NCBI GenBank assembly: GCA_933228895.1
Contig: OW121847.1
Span: 85,973,656-86,037,655, forward strand
Source: Platycnemis pennipes
Lineage: Eukaryota; Arthropoda; Insecta; Odonata; Platycnemididae
Length of the DNA stretch: 64,000 nucleotides
Direction: 5' to 3'
The notes beneath the pieces were generated by a model. The model worked only from the letters and a program-made list of their open reading frames with translations, was not told the origin of the DNA and searched no databases. Shown here piece by piece: positions 11,221 through 22,831 of this stretch. Each line of letters begins with the position of its first letter. Position 1 is the first letter of the stretch. A program made the position numbers and the translations under genes.

Positions 11221-11310
11221 ACATTCATTTCGGAGGTTGGATTCGAACCCTTTACCGTTGGGTAGTGTGCTCCTACGCGTCAACGCCCAGACTTCCGTGT
11301 TCGGGACTCA
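11221..11310 (-). mobile_element. tRNA-like SINE head (B-box)
   Basis: On the - strand a perfect B-box GGTTCGAATCC (+ coordinates 11239-11249) is preceded by GGCGTTGACGCGTAGG and an ACTACCCAACGGTAAAG stretch, in the order expected for the A-box/anticodon region of a tRNA-derived SINE. It does not resemble the body of the main family. Boundaries are not determined. Confidence 0.45.
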
Positions 11311-12930
11311 TTCGCATCACTTTGAAGGAAGGAGAGGCCTATCAAAAATATACGAATTCGTAGCGCTCTTATTCCCGTCGCATTGTGTTGTTGTATTGTA
11401 ATCGCAAGGTCGAGGTGGCGGGCGCCGTCAACGCTAGGAACTATGACGAGAAAACATCGATGATTCGAAGTAGAGCACACACCGAAGGCTTTAGTTTTTC
11501 TTTCGTCTCCCTCCGTATCCCTATCCGTGATGTAGGGGCCTTCGACGATTCGAACTTGGTGCACAGCTTGGACCAATGACGGGTGGAGGGTAGGTCGGGA
11601 TATTCGCATCACTCGATGCGCGGCCGTGCCATTTCTCGCCCTGCTTGCCCACGTTGTTGGAGCGTGCCACTTGGCCTCCCGTGCATCCTGCGTGACCTCC
11701 TCCGCCTCTTTCTCAAGCCTCGCCATCCGTCTAACCTCGGGGTCTTGTCTCACTCTTCCTCGCTGGCTCCCTCGTTGCCCATGACCCTCCTGCCATCGAT
11801 CCCGCCCTCGTCTCCTCTTCATTCGCTGATTGGATTACGTAACGGTTCGTCCTCTTCCGGAACGGGAATTGGGCCCGCATTCCCAGAAACGATGATCGGA
11901 CGCAAACGGTGAAAAGAATGCGGCGAGCTGCGGATGTGCGCTTTAATTGCGCGAAATTCTACTTTGAGTCATTCCGCTGGCCAGTCCAGGTATGGGACTA
12001 GGCTACGTGCCTTAATTTTGGAATACCGTTCGTAAAATCGGAAGAGCGTTTTGTGTCCCGATTAGGACCATCTCCGCCCGCATTCCTTGTCTTCAGATCT
12101 GTCTCTTAAGTTTCCATTGATTTTCGTGCTTTTTTTAACCAGCTTAGCCGAAGTTACAGAGCTCGATCATTTCTAGAAAACAATTTTACTAATTGTCTGT
12201 GTTGTAATTATGAAATCAGTCGGATAACACTGAAAAATTAATGCCAGAATTTTTTGGAAAATATGTTTTAGAAGCTGATCCATCTATTGAAGTATCTGTT
12301 TGCCGAGTCTGTTTTTCGAGTTGAATGACGTTCAGGTATGCAGTTATAGGTTGTTGTAATGTTGAAGGAGTTTTCGCGTTCGCTCAGGAGAACGTTCACA
12401 GGTGAACGGGACGCTGAGACCTCGGTGGTGTCTTCCCTGAATATCCAAGCTTCCTCACAAGCCTCGTCGTTTTGCTAGATCTTGAATTGTTTTATTGGCG
12501 TTCGTCCCCCTAATCATTTTTCTCCTACATATTTGTGTATGAAGGCTGTTTGTCTTTGTGACCGGTGTGACTCGCACGCTGTGCCAAGCTTGATTTATGG
12601 CGTCAGGCTGGAAATGCTTTAGAATTCGTTTCATGAGTATTATGGACAAATCGTCCCCGCTTACTTCCTCCCTACGAGCGTTTTTGTCCTCTCGTGTTCG
12701 TTGTGATGCGGTTTCCGTCCGTGAAATTGGTTTTGTCCAAAAGCTCGAAAGACTCCTCTTGGGAATTCTGTCGGGAATTATTTAAAAGTGTCGAGGGCAC
12801 GGATGTGACTTTTCTTTGCCCCACATTCGCTCCTTCCGTCGCATTAAGGGACTTTAATTTATTCGGGAATGTTTCCATTATCATTTCGGGTTGGTTATTC
12901 GATGCGGCCGAGTTTTTTCATCGTCTCCGA
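11311..12930. other. No gene seen
   Basis: Moderately GC-rich to about 11900, with a 180-codon - strand and a 109-codon + strand open frame over the same bases. Neither shows a recognisable domain, and their overlap suggests both are spurious. AT-rich from 11900 to 12900 with no features. Confidence 0.4.
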
Positions 12931-13170
12931 GAGCTCATTTCAAGCATTCCCTGGCGTCCGCCAACTCCCCCTCCGGTCGCTGCTCACACTCCCTCCCAGC
13001 CTCCCGCTCGGGGCTGCGAATGTCCTCGGAATGAAAGCGAGTCGCGCCCCCACGAGAGATGAGAGAGAAGGAGTCTCGCGGCCTCCGCTGAGGGGGAGGC
13101 GGGCAAAAAGTAATGAATGGTCCGGGAGCGCCGCGTGTCGCGGGAAGCTAATTTCGACTGGAACCTGAAA
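12931..13170. other. Small GC/CpG-rich patch
   Basis: C-rich then G-rich, ending in a run of seven G near 13175. No gene is recognised. Confidence 0.45.
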
Positions 13171-13830
13171 AAGGGGGGGCTGGCGTCAAAAAACTACAGA
13201 GTTTTGAACGGAGATTTTTATCGCGACAACGCTTTTTCAATAGTTCGACCCCGAGTTTTTCGTCAGTCTTGCTGATTCGCGTCTTATTGTGCTGCAATCG
13301 ATATTTTAAGGTCTAGATATTTTAGGTTCTGGCAAGATAGCTTCAGTTGCGAAGTGCTCCACTAACATTTTCGCTCTTATGGTAACTTGGGCAGAATTTA
13401 GGGGTTTTGGAGAAGATCGTGCCCCGGAACAGTGTGATCATCGCTGGTTTATTTGTTCTTTTTTCGATGGAGTCTCCTTTTCGTAATAGGACGCATGACT
13501 CATGGTAGATCTCTCAATAGCTTCTTCGAAACTTTCCTTCTTCTTCGAAAATTCAGGTAGAGTAACTCATTGTTTATGTTTTTAGATTGTTTTCGCTCAC
13601 GAACCGATGTCGAGAGTGAAGTTGGTTCAGAAGTTCCACTTTCGTGATACTTCTGGAGAGATCACTATTTTTCCGTGTTTTTAAAAATATGCAACTCATA
13701 GGTTTTTACCCGTCTCAAGAGCCGTCTCCATCCTAAGTTCTCCTAGTTTTCATTTATTTTCTATGCTCGAATTGATTTGCCTCCGTTTTGAGGCTCCACT
13801 TGAGGACTGATCTCAACCCGTCCATCCGAA
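13171..13830. other. No gene seen
   Basis: AT-leaning sequence with frequent stops and nothing recognised. Confidence 0.45.
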
Positions 13831-14660
13831 ATCGTGCTGCGGATTCTGCGGAGTGGATCCTGCGCCAAGAATACTGGTCGACAAAGAGGGCCGTCCGTGC
13901 TTCCGCAGCCCAAAAGCTTTCCGCTCCGAAAACTAGTTCTCGTTGTCTCGAGCGTTGACCATCCTCACTGGCCCTCCGTCATTCCATTAACTCCTCCCCT
14001 TGTCGCCCGCGGTGTATTTCCGCCCCGCTTGGAATGAAAGTGACTCCGTGAATGCATGCATGCACCATTGAAGCGTCGGACTCTTCCTCCGCCTGCCACC
14101 CGACTCACTTGGATCCACGGATAGCCGCCGTGCGTCTCGTTGATGGTCTCGCCGCCGGACACCCCCTCGATCTCCTTAACGCGTCCGCCCTCTCATTTGC
14201 ATTTTTCCCCTCTCCTCGTGGATCAGACTTTCTTCCACCGCCCCCACAATCACATTTGCAATCACTCCTTTCACGGATCCCTTTCTCCTTCCTCTCCCGA
14301 CTGTCACCTTTCCGTACGTCGCCCCTCATCATACCCTTAAGTCCCCTTCCCCACCCCGCCGGCGTATCCATCTCCTCCTGTACCCATACCCCATCGCCTA
14401 CAGGTACCCCTCTCTCTCTGTCTCTTGCGTTCCCCGTGCCCTTCCCCTCCCCTTTCCCTCGCAGGTGTAAGCACTCATGGGCTCTCCGGAGGAAGGAATG
14501 GAATGCTGGAGCGTGCTCTGGGATGGAGATACGGAGAGTGACGGGAGTGTGGGGGGGGAAGGGATATGAAAGGGGTTCGGTTGCCGCGGGGGGGGGGGAA
14601 GGAGGGGGAGGGGTGGAGGAGGACGTGATCGTGACCCGCACGCTCAATGGTCGCGAGTAA
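13831..14660. other. GC-rich patch, C/T-rich then G-rich
   Basis: Begins CpG-rich, becomes C/T-rich at 14160-14460, then switches to a G-rich + strand at 14470-14640. Opposing open frames of 202 (+) and 180 (-) codons cover the same low-complexity sequence and are not called. Confidence 0.55.
14588..14615 (+). other. G-quadruplex-forming run
   Basis: An 11-G run followed by AAGGA, five G, A and four G. It meets the usual four-tract criterion. Confidence 0.6.
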
Positions 14661-15191
14661 GGGTGCAGCAGTCATTTCGAGTGGCGAGAACCAAATACGG
14701 TCAATTGTTGGACGGAGAACTCAACGCTTCGCGCTCCGATTCTTTTTCATTTTTCTTTCAATTCTTCTCCCTCTTGCACTCTCTCGTCATTCCCGTCCCT
14801 CTCCCGATTCTCCTGAATCGCTCCGGAGGAAGAGAGCCGTGCGCACCGAAGCTGGAGAGAATTCAGGATGCTGTGGTTACTTTCATTGGCTTCGCCGCGA
14901 TTTAATGAGAGAATCAGGTCGAAATTTATCGCGAACCTCACCCATTAGGATAGGGGTTCGAAATCGGTTAGTGGATGATGCTAATTGTCGCGTGGCAGAG
15001 GACGACGGTACTGGGATTTATTATTGGCAGGTGATGGCATCACGAGATGATGATTTTCGTCTTACAGTCGGATCCGGGTGCCTACGGTAGTCTCATGGAC
15101 CTATTCCTGGGGTTAGGAAGTATTACTGGAAGCACTCGATATTGAAAGACAACGGAATATGCGTGGAGTAGGTTGGAAGATTGGCTCAAGT
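14661..15191. other. No gene seen
   Basis: Mixed composition. A 147-codon + strand frame (14647-15090) has no recognised domain and begins inside the GC-rich patch. Confidence 0.4.
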
Positions 15192-15203
15192 CTGAGGCGT
15201 TAG
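15192..15203 (+). repeat. Target-site duplication, left
   Basis: CTGAGGCGTTAG, identical to 15540-15551 and directly abutting the 5' end (GGGGATCGGG) of the SINE. Confidence 0.9.
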
Positions 15204-15539
15204 GGGGATCGGGTTGATGTGGTGGCTTGGGTACTGGCCTCCCATCCCGAGGGCCTGGGTTCGATTCCCGGTAGTGGCGGATTTTTCAGTGGAAAACCGA
15301 TCCCCACTTGAGTGCCTAGTGGAGAGCATTTCAAGTTCAGTACTCCGTCCGTCGGATGGGACGTTAAGCCGTGGTCCCCTTGGCGCCTTTCGTTAAGAGT
15401 AGGCTAATGCCGACGCCGGGTTTCTCTCCACCCTTACTCCGTTCCCTGAAAACTCCTTCCATTACCCAATCACCCACCTATCCTAAATGGCGCAAATGAC
15501 CTCAGCTGTCGGTCGCCTCCCCTGAGTAACCAACCAAAC
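15204..15539 (+). mobile_element. Full-length tRNA-derived SINE, reference copy
   Basis: 336 bp, flanked by a perfect 12-bp direct repeat. The head is tRNA-like: an A-box-like GGTTGATGTGGTGGCT, then a TGGCCTCCCATCCCGAGGGC segment, then a B-box GGTTCGATTCCCGG, which is the layout recognised by RNA polymerase III. The body has a GGATTTTTCAGTGG link, a TCAGTACTCCGTCCGTCGG block, GGGACGTTAAGCC, and a GACGCCGGG/TTTCTCTCCACC block. It ends TATCCTAAATGGCGCAAATG...GTCGGTCGCCTCC with an AACCAACCAAAC tail instead of poly(A). Other copies in the window share these blocks in the same order. It is non-autonomous and depends on a LINE reverse transcriptase for movement. Confidence 0.92.
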
Positions 15540-15551
15540 CTGAGGCGTTAG
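15540..15551 (+). repeat. Target-site duplication, right
   Basis: Second copy of CTGAGGCGTTAG, directly following the SINE tail. Confidence 0.9.
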
Positions 15552-16700
15552 TCAGAATGATACGCATTGAGTCAGCGAGTTTTTCATTTAGAATTTCAAT
15601 GCTGCAATTCTCTTTCCCTTAATGATTTATCCTTGAATTTATGCAGCACAAATTACCGAATTTCCCTTTCGTCGATGGCGTTCTCCTCCATCGTGGACCG
15701 TTGGAGAGATGTCCGCCGCGTTCGTTTTTTCTCATGGCCGTTTTGAACCGCTCGACGCGCCGTCACTTTTTCTCCCGCGATCTCCCTTCATCCTTCCGGC
15801 CTCCCTGCCGGTCGGGGCTGGTGGCAGGAGGAATTTGCATCTCTCGACTCGTGTGGATCGCGGCCGGTGAAAGGGAACGTAAAAAGGGAGGAGGGTTGGG
15901 GAGGAGGGAGCTGAAAAACCTTTCATCGGAGGAGCCTTTCCTCCGCTCGCGGTGAAGCGGCTGTTGCCGATGGCTCCGATTCCACGGGCGAGGGGAGAAG
16001 TGGAGAGAGAAAGACGCCGACGCTCATTCTCACTCTCCGCCATAAAAGAGGAGAAAGATACTCGCTCTCCTTTTATTTTCGACGCCTGCCTCGTCCGATT
16101 CCGTCCCAAAGTGGACTCTCCACTTAATAGAAGTGAGGGGGGAGGGAGAGGCGAGATTAAAAAGAATTCCATCTCCGACCCCGCCCAGTGAGTCCCACAT
16201 ACCCTTCCCCCCACTTCTCCTCCCCCACTTCTCCTCCCCCTCTTCTCCTCCCCCTCTCCGCCTCCCCCTTTTCCCATTCCCGCGTCCACCGCCGCCTCCT
16301 TACCTACCCACTCAACTTTTCATTCATCCCCGATCTCTCTCTGTCCACGCCGCTCCTTCCGTTTTTTCGATCGGCTAGGAGTTCGAGTGCCCTCCCATCC
16401 CCGAGTCCTTTTTCTTGAGTCGGAGGCTTTCCCCCCTCCTCCTTCCCACGCACCTCTTCTCCCCACCCGGTCCTGTCGTACTTTTTGTCCCCTTCCTCGG
16501 GACGACTCGACCGTCCCATTTTTCGTTCCGTCCCACCTTCTCTTTACTCCTCAGCACAACGGACCAAATTGCCTCATTCGTCATAGCAACTCGATACGTT
16601 ATCGTCGCGTCCTCCCCATACCCCCTCACTTCTATTATCCGATCCGTTTTCTTTTTTTTCCGTTTATTTTTTGAGCGGTCGGGGTGTCTGCTCCCATCGG
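15552..16700. other. GC-rich patch (15640-16650)
   Basis: CpG-rich with G-rich purine stretches (15870-15950, 16130-16160), then C/T-rich to 16650. Opposing open frames of 80-185 codons overlap each other on both strands. None is recognised. Confidence 0.5.
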
Positions 16701-18120
16701 GAACGTCTGGGCTGGTCTAATATCTATCCCTGGAGTGGCTGCCCCTGCACCTTTGTGAAGGGAGTGAAATTTAATCGACTAATAAATAAATTTCCCCTGG
16801 CTCGTCGGCGATGGCACAAATCTCTTCCCCCGCGCCTTACTACGCCTCATCCTGTATCCTATTCCGTATGGCGATGGAGAAAATAACTTCTAGATGTGGA
16901 AGGACTGTAATTGCGATAATAGGGGTGCTTTTAAACTTGATTCCCTTTCGTATGGACCCTTAAATTCCATCCCTGTGCCACTATGGGGGCGTTTACTCGG
17001 TACCGAAATAGCAATTTTGTACACGAAATTGTTAGGTGGAAACGAAAAACGAATTTTAGAGAAAAAATTAATCTTATAACCAGAATCATTCACTAATAAA
17101 TCAAAAATTAAAATAAGCAAAAGGTGACTCCCACCGAAGAAGCTTTGTTTTGATTGTCAGTTGTGATTGGACGAAGTCAATACGTCATAGGTTGCACCAC
17201 ACCCACTTTTCCGAGAGGGTTCAAAACGTCAGTTTTTCGCCACTTATGACTCGAGAATTAATTGATGGATCGAAAAACGGAAAAATAATGGGTCTTTTTA
17301 TTTTACCAACTCTATCAGATCCGGCAAAGAAAAAATACGGTAAACGACCCCATTAATCATAGCATACCTTTGAGTGAATGATCACTAGATGCTAGTATGT
17401 CCAGGATGCATCCGATGTGGTGTACTCTTGCCTCCATGTCTCTTCTTAGCTTCGCAGCAAGGATGAAGGCGGGAATGACCCCGCCCACCTTTGTGGAGGA
17501 CTCAGTTCGTCGCACTAATTCCCAGCAGTAACTCGACTTTTTCAAATCCATATTAAAACATCTAGTTGATAAATTTGCGATAAATTTAATCTATATATTC
17601 TATGAATTTCCCCTTCCCTCTCACGTAGAAGGCTAATAGAAACCATTTGAGGTTCATTACGTGGCGCCACCAGGACTTTTTGCTACGTATATTTAGTAGT
17701 GCCACAGCGCTGTATCTGGGTAACCTCGGCTACTGGTTTTTGGGATTGATGCCTATCCACTGCTGACCATGTCCAATTTCAGTGGCGCTGGGTTCACCCT
17801 TGATCTCTCAACGTGATTCTGTATCTTGTTAATGCAATTGAAAATGCATCCCAGCCCCGCGGGGCGTGAATTCTGGCTGAGGAACCCCTCCGTATTTAAT
17901 CCCATGACACTGCTTGAATGCAATTTCAGCGCCAATTCTCCCTCCCGTGCGATGAACGAGCGACACTATTTCGATCTTCAATAGTGTCTACGTGAAGCCA
18001 AATTTCGCGCGGATTCTTGAGGGGACGACGGGGAAACCTTACGGAGGTTCTCACACCGCAAAAAACGACAATCTCATGGGGCCGAAAAGTGTTGAGGAAT
18101 GATAATGAAACTCGTCGAGA
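16701..18120. other. No gene seen
   Basis: Mostly AT-rich or balanced sequence with short frames only. No repeat or RNA gene is recognised. Confidence 0.45.
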
Positions 18121-18970
18121 TACTGCCCGTCCCTACCCCCCCACACCCTCGGAAGAGGAATCCGGGGAGGTGGGTGGGCTCATGTAGTGGGTGGTCGTGA
18201 ATAAAGTCCCGGATCGCACCACAGGGGAAAAGGTGGGGCGGGGGAGAGAGAAAGAAACGCTGGGAGAGAAATGCCGGCCGTAGTGGCGCTCGGGTGAGGA
18301 TGTGCCGCCCGCTCTTTGGCCACGAGCATCTCGGAAGAAGAGGACCACCCCCTCCCTCCTACTTCTTCCTCCGGTCCACACAACCCCCTCCCTCCCTCTC
18401 TCCCATCCCCCCCTCTCCTCGCAAGAGCGGCACCGTCGGCGGCGACGTGGGCCCGCCCTGGCCAAGGCCGCGTGTGGTTCGGGAGATCGCTCGGGGGGAT
18501 GAACTGGGGGGAGTGGGAGTGTTTGACGGGAGGGACGGGGTTTGGGGGGGTTGGACACACTGTGAGTCTTGTCGGGGAGCTGGGTTGGGGGGAGGGAGGG
18601 TGTTTGCGAGCGTGTGTGCGCGGAGAGGAGGGCAATTAATTACTGCTAGTGGACTGCGTCTCGTAATGGCGGTGGTTTCGCTCGACCGAGGGGGGTTTGT
18701 GTCGCGGGGAGGGGCTGAGGAACATCCTCCCCCCCTCTCGCCATCGTCCTCTCCTCCTCTCGTACATCTCAAGAGACGCGTCTGTGTTGCCGAGTCGTGG
18801 ATTGCCTCGAACTGATGAAAGGCTCTCAATTGAAATCCGTTCGGGTGTGGGTCGATTTCGGTTCACTATCGCTGCGTGCATCTTCCGTTCGACTCGGTGC
18901 GTGCACTTGGCCCTCGCCTCTTCCCTGGCCCACATCCTCCTCTTCCCTTCGAAGATGTAGCCCGCGATCT
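18121..18970. other. GC-rich patch with strong strand asymmetry
   Basis: C/T-rich at 18300-18440, then strongly G-rich on the + strand at 18480-18610, then CpG-rich. Up to five overlapping frames are open on the two strands, so none is called. Confidence 0.55.
18528..18600 (+). other. G-quadruplex cluster
   Basis: Two four-tract motifs lie close together. At 18528-18550 there are G3, G3, G4 and G7 with loops A, AC and TTT. At 18574-18600 there are G4, G3, G6, G3 and G3 with loops AGCT, TT, A and A. Short loops predict stable quadruplexes in the + strand. Confidence 0.65.
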
Positions 18971-19840
18971 CTTCGCGCGGTTTGACGGATGCGGAGCGGA
19001 GACGGGGCTCGAGAATAAGATCTCTTTCTGGTGATTTCCCCGAAGGGTGTCTGGAGCCGAGTCGATTCTCGAGAACGTATATGGCCTGGGGGTGCCTGAT
19101 TTGTCTCTCTGTGTGAATCGTACTTTGATGATCAGTTTCATTTTCTTTTCTCCCCTCTGATCGCGAGGAGAGGGTTCATCATGCAGTTTGGCTCCCTTTT
19201 TTAATACCTTGGGTTGAATTTCTTTCCCCTAACATTTCGCGTTCGCAACGGTGGGATATTCAGTGGAACTCTCGAAATGAGAAGCGTTTAGCGAGTGGTA
19301 GATGAAGTGATATTAGAAATCTTGTGTGAACGAAATGAAATATTTTGTTCGGAAACAACGGCGTGAATTTTAACCCGGTGTTCTCGAAGATGATGCGTCA
19401 TGTTTTGGTTTCCCTCTAGGCAACCAACTCTTTACTCGGCTCTTTGAGTAAGTAGGCACTGATGATAATCATGAGAAATGCCTGTGTATTCCACGTACAG
19501 CATCACCTTCGTGTAGCTCACCTCCATAAGAAGAAAACCGCTGTTATAAATTTAACACCGCAACCCCCATTAAAAAATTAGGAGACTGGTGTTGTAATCC
19601 GTGCGTCGAGATTTATTGGCAAAATGTTTAGGCGTGGGATTCAGTAGCATCATTTTTCCCTGCGGGTTCTCTGCCCAAAGTAAGTGATTTCTTTGAGGTT
19701 AGTGGAATGGTTCGTTATCAAGACGAGACTCTCGCCCTCGTCCAACTGGCACGGTGTTCCTAACTAACAGGCATTATAATTTCTTCGCTGCGTGCTCCTA
19801 GCAGGGCCATTGCTCTTGTGCCACGTCGTGTGCGTTAACT
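18971..19840. other. No gene seen
   Basis: Balanced to AT-rich sequence with nothing recognised. Confidence 0.45.
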
Positions 19841-20250
19841 TCGCGTATCCTCTCCCTCCTCCTAAGTCCTTCATCACCCTTCCCTCCCGTGAAATTTATC
19901 CTCTCACCCTCTCCCATGCCCCGCTCTTGCAGTTTCTCTTGCTCCTTTTCCCTTGTCTCTCGCGAAGATTCATATTTCTTCCTCTGGTGGAGAACTTCCC
20001 CCCTTCTTGGCCTCCCCCCTTTCCCCTCCTCCCTCCTTCTCATTCTCCATCGTCTACTTCAAGGACTTCGCCTCAACCCCCCCCCACCTCATCCTCCCCT
20101 TCATCTCTCTCTCTCTCTCTCTCTCTCTGCTCTCTTACTACTCGACCCTTTTCCATCTATTTCTTCATTTCTCTTCATCTCATTCTCCTGCCCCTTGAGA
20201 GTTCATCCGTCTTGTTTCTTCTTGTCGCAGGATTTTCTACGCCAGCAATA
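19841..20250. other. C/T-rich patch
   Basis: Almost pure pyrimidine on the + strand from 19850 to 20210, including a (CT)n run at 20105-20128. A 165-codon frame here is Ser/Leu/Pro low complexity. Confidence 0.6.
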
Positions 20251-22030
20251 GGTGTAGTTCTTATTCATACGAACATTAGTCGGTCATGAGTTTAGACTTA
20301 TTTCGGGAGTTTTTGTGACGAGGGAACCAGTGTTTCATGTTTGTATAAAGGTTTTAATAGCTTTTTCATAATTTCTTGGTGTTTCCTTTCCTTCATCATA
20401 AACAAAGGATTCAAAGGTTCATTTAGTAATGAACTTTCGTCAGTATATCGCTGAAATTAAAGTAAATTGCTAACATTTATAATGTTTTAGAGTGATGCTA
20501 ATAGATTATAATGGTAGTCTTAGTGTGTAGGCCGGGTAGAGTGCGTAGTAGGGCTGCGAAAAAATGTGGAATGCCACAGACATATATCTGCACACAATCC
20601 TGGAAACACATGCGTAGTAACGTTGCGAACGAAACAGAGAGAAGGCAAAACGACATTCAATGCAGTAAATTTACGCTCAGTTTTCGGCGCATTTTTTATA
20701 GAATAAAGAGGAATTGTGTAAAAAAATGTGGTTGGTAGTTCTGCATGTCTAAATAAATTTTGAAGGCTAAATTCTTCAATGCTTACTTGCATCAATTTAG
20801 GATAAGGTTATCTTATTGTTTACTTTACGTAGGAGAGTATTAAGTTCCGTGGTACCTAAATGCAGAAAGAAAAAAGAAAACAACTTTCGAGACAAAGGAA
20901 GTTTATGATGCGTGGTAATTCTATGAAGGAAATTGAAAAAAAACCAAAAGGTGTTCGGTACCTAATCTTCCGTGAATACGTAAGAAAAAAAATTGACCGG
21001 TCGATGAAGGTGGAACACGAGAGTATTTTTTCAACACCCGCTCGATGCACGAGGCAATATCTCTTCCGACCTGCGGTCGAACGATTGCCGTCCGAGTTTA
21101 CCCTCCGTGCATCTGTGGTCCGAGTGGAGGTGCCGAAGCGTGAATTTCGTGGGGCTCGTTCCCTCACCACCGTCTCCACCCCACCCCCGCTCTCTTCTTG
21201 CAATTCGAGCCGGCGATAAAAATCCTCGCCTCCGCGATTTCCTCCGACGCTCGCCGTTCTTGGGGATTCCTCTGATATAAACACCTCCTTAGAGGGAAGT
21301 TATTCATTCTTAAGCCGGATGCGCGTCTTTCCACGTCCTGGGAATTGGATCCGGAGAGTGGGAACTTTTCGGATTCGAACGGTTCGTGGGGTCGCGGAAA
21401 TAAATGAGCTCGTCCTTCGCTCCGAAAAGTCTTGCTTCCAAATATTTTTGGGGACGCATTTCCTTCTGCTCCTCTTGAGTAAGGATTGATACCGTTAAAC
21501 GTCCTCAACGGGAAATGCTTTCGCTCTACCGTTCCACAACACTTGCGTCTCGTTTAGGCTAAACCAAACTGAAGCGAAATTACATATTCCGTTCATGAAT
21601 GCGAGAGATTAAATATTATTGCCTCTGACATTACTTTGCGTAACTGCATTTCAAGAAATTGATGAAAAAACTTCGTCGAGTAACATGAAGTTTTTCCATT
21701 ACTTTAAATCTATAGAGAATATTTTTGGGAAGGTCGATCTTCTCTCGTGTCCCCATCTTGTCTTGTCCACCGTGTTCCGCCAGGTTCAAGTCCCGAACGA
21801 TGAAGTCTTCGGGTCACCGCTTGCATCCACATGCTAAAACATTGGCTAAGTCTTCCCCGACGACCCAAGACGTGGTCTGCAGCGCATCGTTGTCCCTGAC
21901 GACGCTCGAATTCGGAATGCTCACGGTCTAGAGAGGTCGAAGTTTACCTTTGGCACCTGATGCGATCGCAGACGTCACGCGAGCCCGTGACCTTAACACG
22001 CGTGGATTCCGTCCTCCCCAGGAATCGCGC
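20251..22030. other. No gene seen
   Basis: AT-rich to 20860. Overlapping frames of 119 (+) and 142 (-) codons around 20860-21280 lack recognisable domains. Sequence at 21700-22000 is moderately CpG-rich. Nothing is assigned. Confidence 0.4.
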
Positions 22031-22540
22031 CGATCCCCCTCCCTCCCTACGAAAGAGTCGTCTTTTTCTTTTTGAGCAATCTCGTCTCCCTCTCTCTCTC
22101 TCTGTCTCTAGTAATAATTGCTAATTTTGTCTCTCCTCTGCCAACATTGTTAGCGTTGCATTACTTATCCCTCCATCGCATTCCTCCACCCGGCGCGCAT
22201 GCTAACTCAGGAGAGATTTTCCCCCGCAGCAGCAGCGCCGCGCCGCCGTGGGCTCCCCCTTCGGTTCGCTATTTACCCTCTTGTTCCACTGATGAAGTCT
22301 CCTCCCTTCCACCCTTCGTATCGTCCGCCTCTTCCACTTGGCAGGCTCTCCTCTCTCCCCCCCCCCCCTCCTTAGCTCCGCTCCGCAGTCACTCCTCCCC
22401 CTTATCTAACTCCTCTTTCTGGAACCTTCTTCTCTCGTGGTGTGCGTCCGATTCGCTCCCCGTCCTTTGTCGTGCGTTTTTCGGTTCGTCGCTCAATTTG
22501 GCAAGATCTGCGACAAGAATTGCAGATTAAGTCTCTTACA
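22031..22540. other. C/T-rich patch
   Basis: A (CT)n tract near 22090 and a run of about ten or more C near 22357. The 152-codon frame is low complexity. Confidence 0.55.
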
Positions 22541-22613
22541 GAAATTTAAATCGGATAGCTTTGCTGAAGATGTTAGGCATATATTAAAAACACCAGCGTA
22601 TTATGCTAGATTC

Positions 22614-22831
22614 GACAAGATAAATAAGAATAGAGAGATAGATTGTCGTACTGATCGATTCAAAATGTCATTTTCCCCCCGTATTTTAAGAGAACATAAT
22701 AGACAGCATATCAAAGGGATTGGACAAGATAAATAAGACTAGAGAGATAGATTGCCGTACTGATAGAGTCAAAATGTCATTTTCCCACCATACTTTAAGA
22801 GAATAGAATAGACAGCATAGCAAAGGGATTG
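22614..22831 (+). repeat. Tandem duplication, two 109-bp units
   Basis: Units 22614-22722 and 22723-22831 both begin GACAAGATAAATAAGA and end CAAAGGGATTG. A small number of substitutions separate them, so this is a single, fairly recent direct duplication. It is non-coding and AT-rich. Confidence 0.92.
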
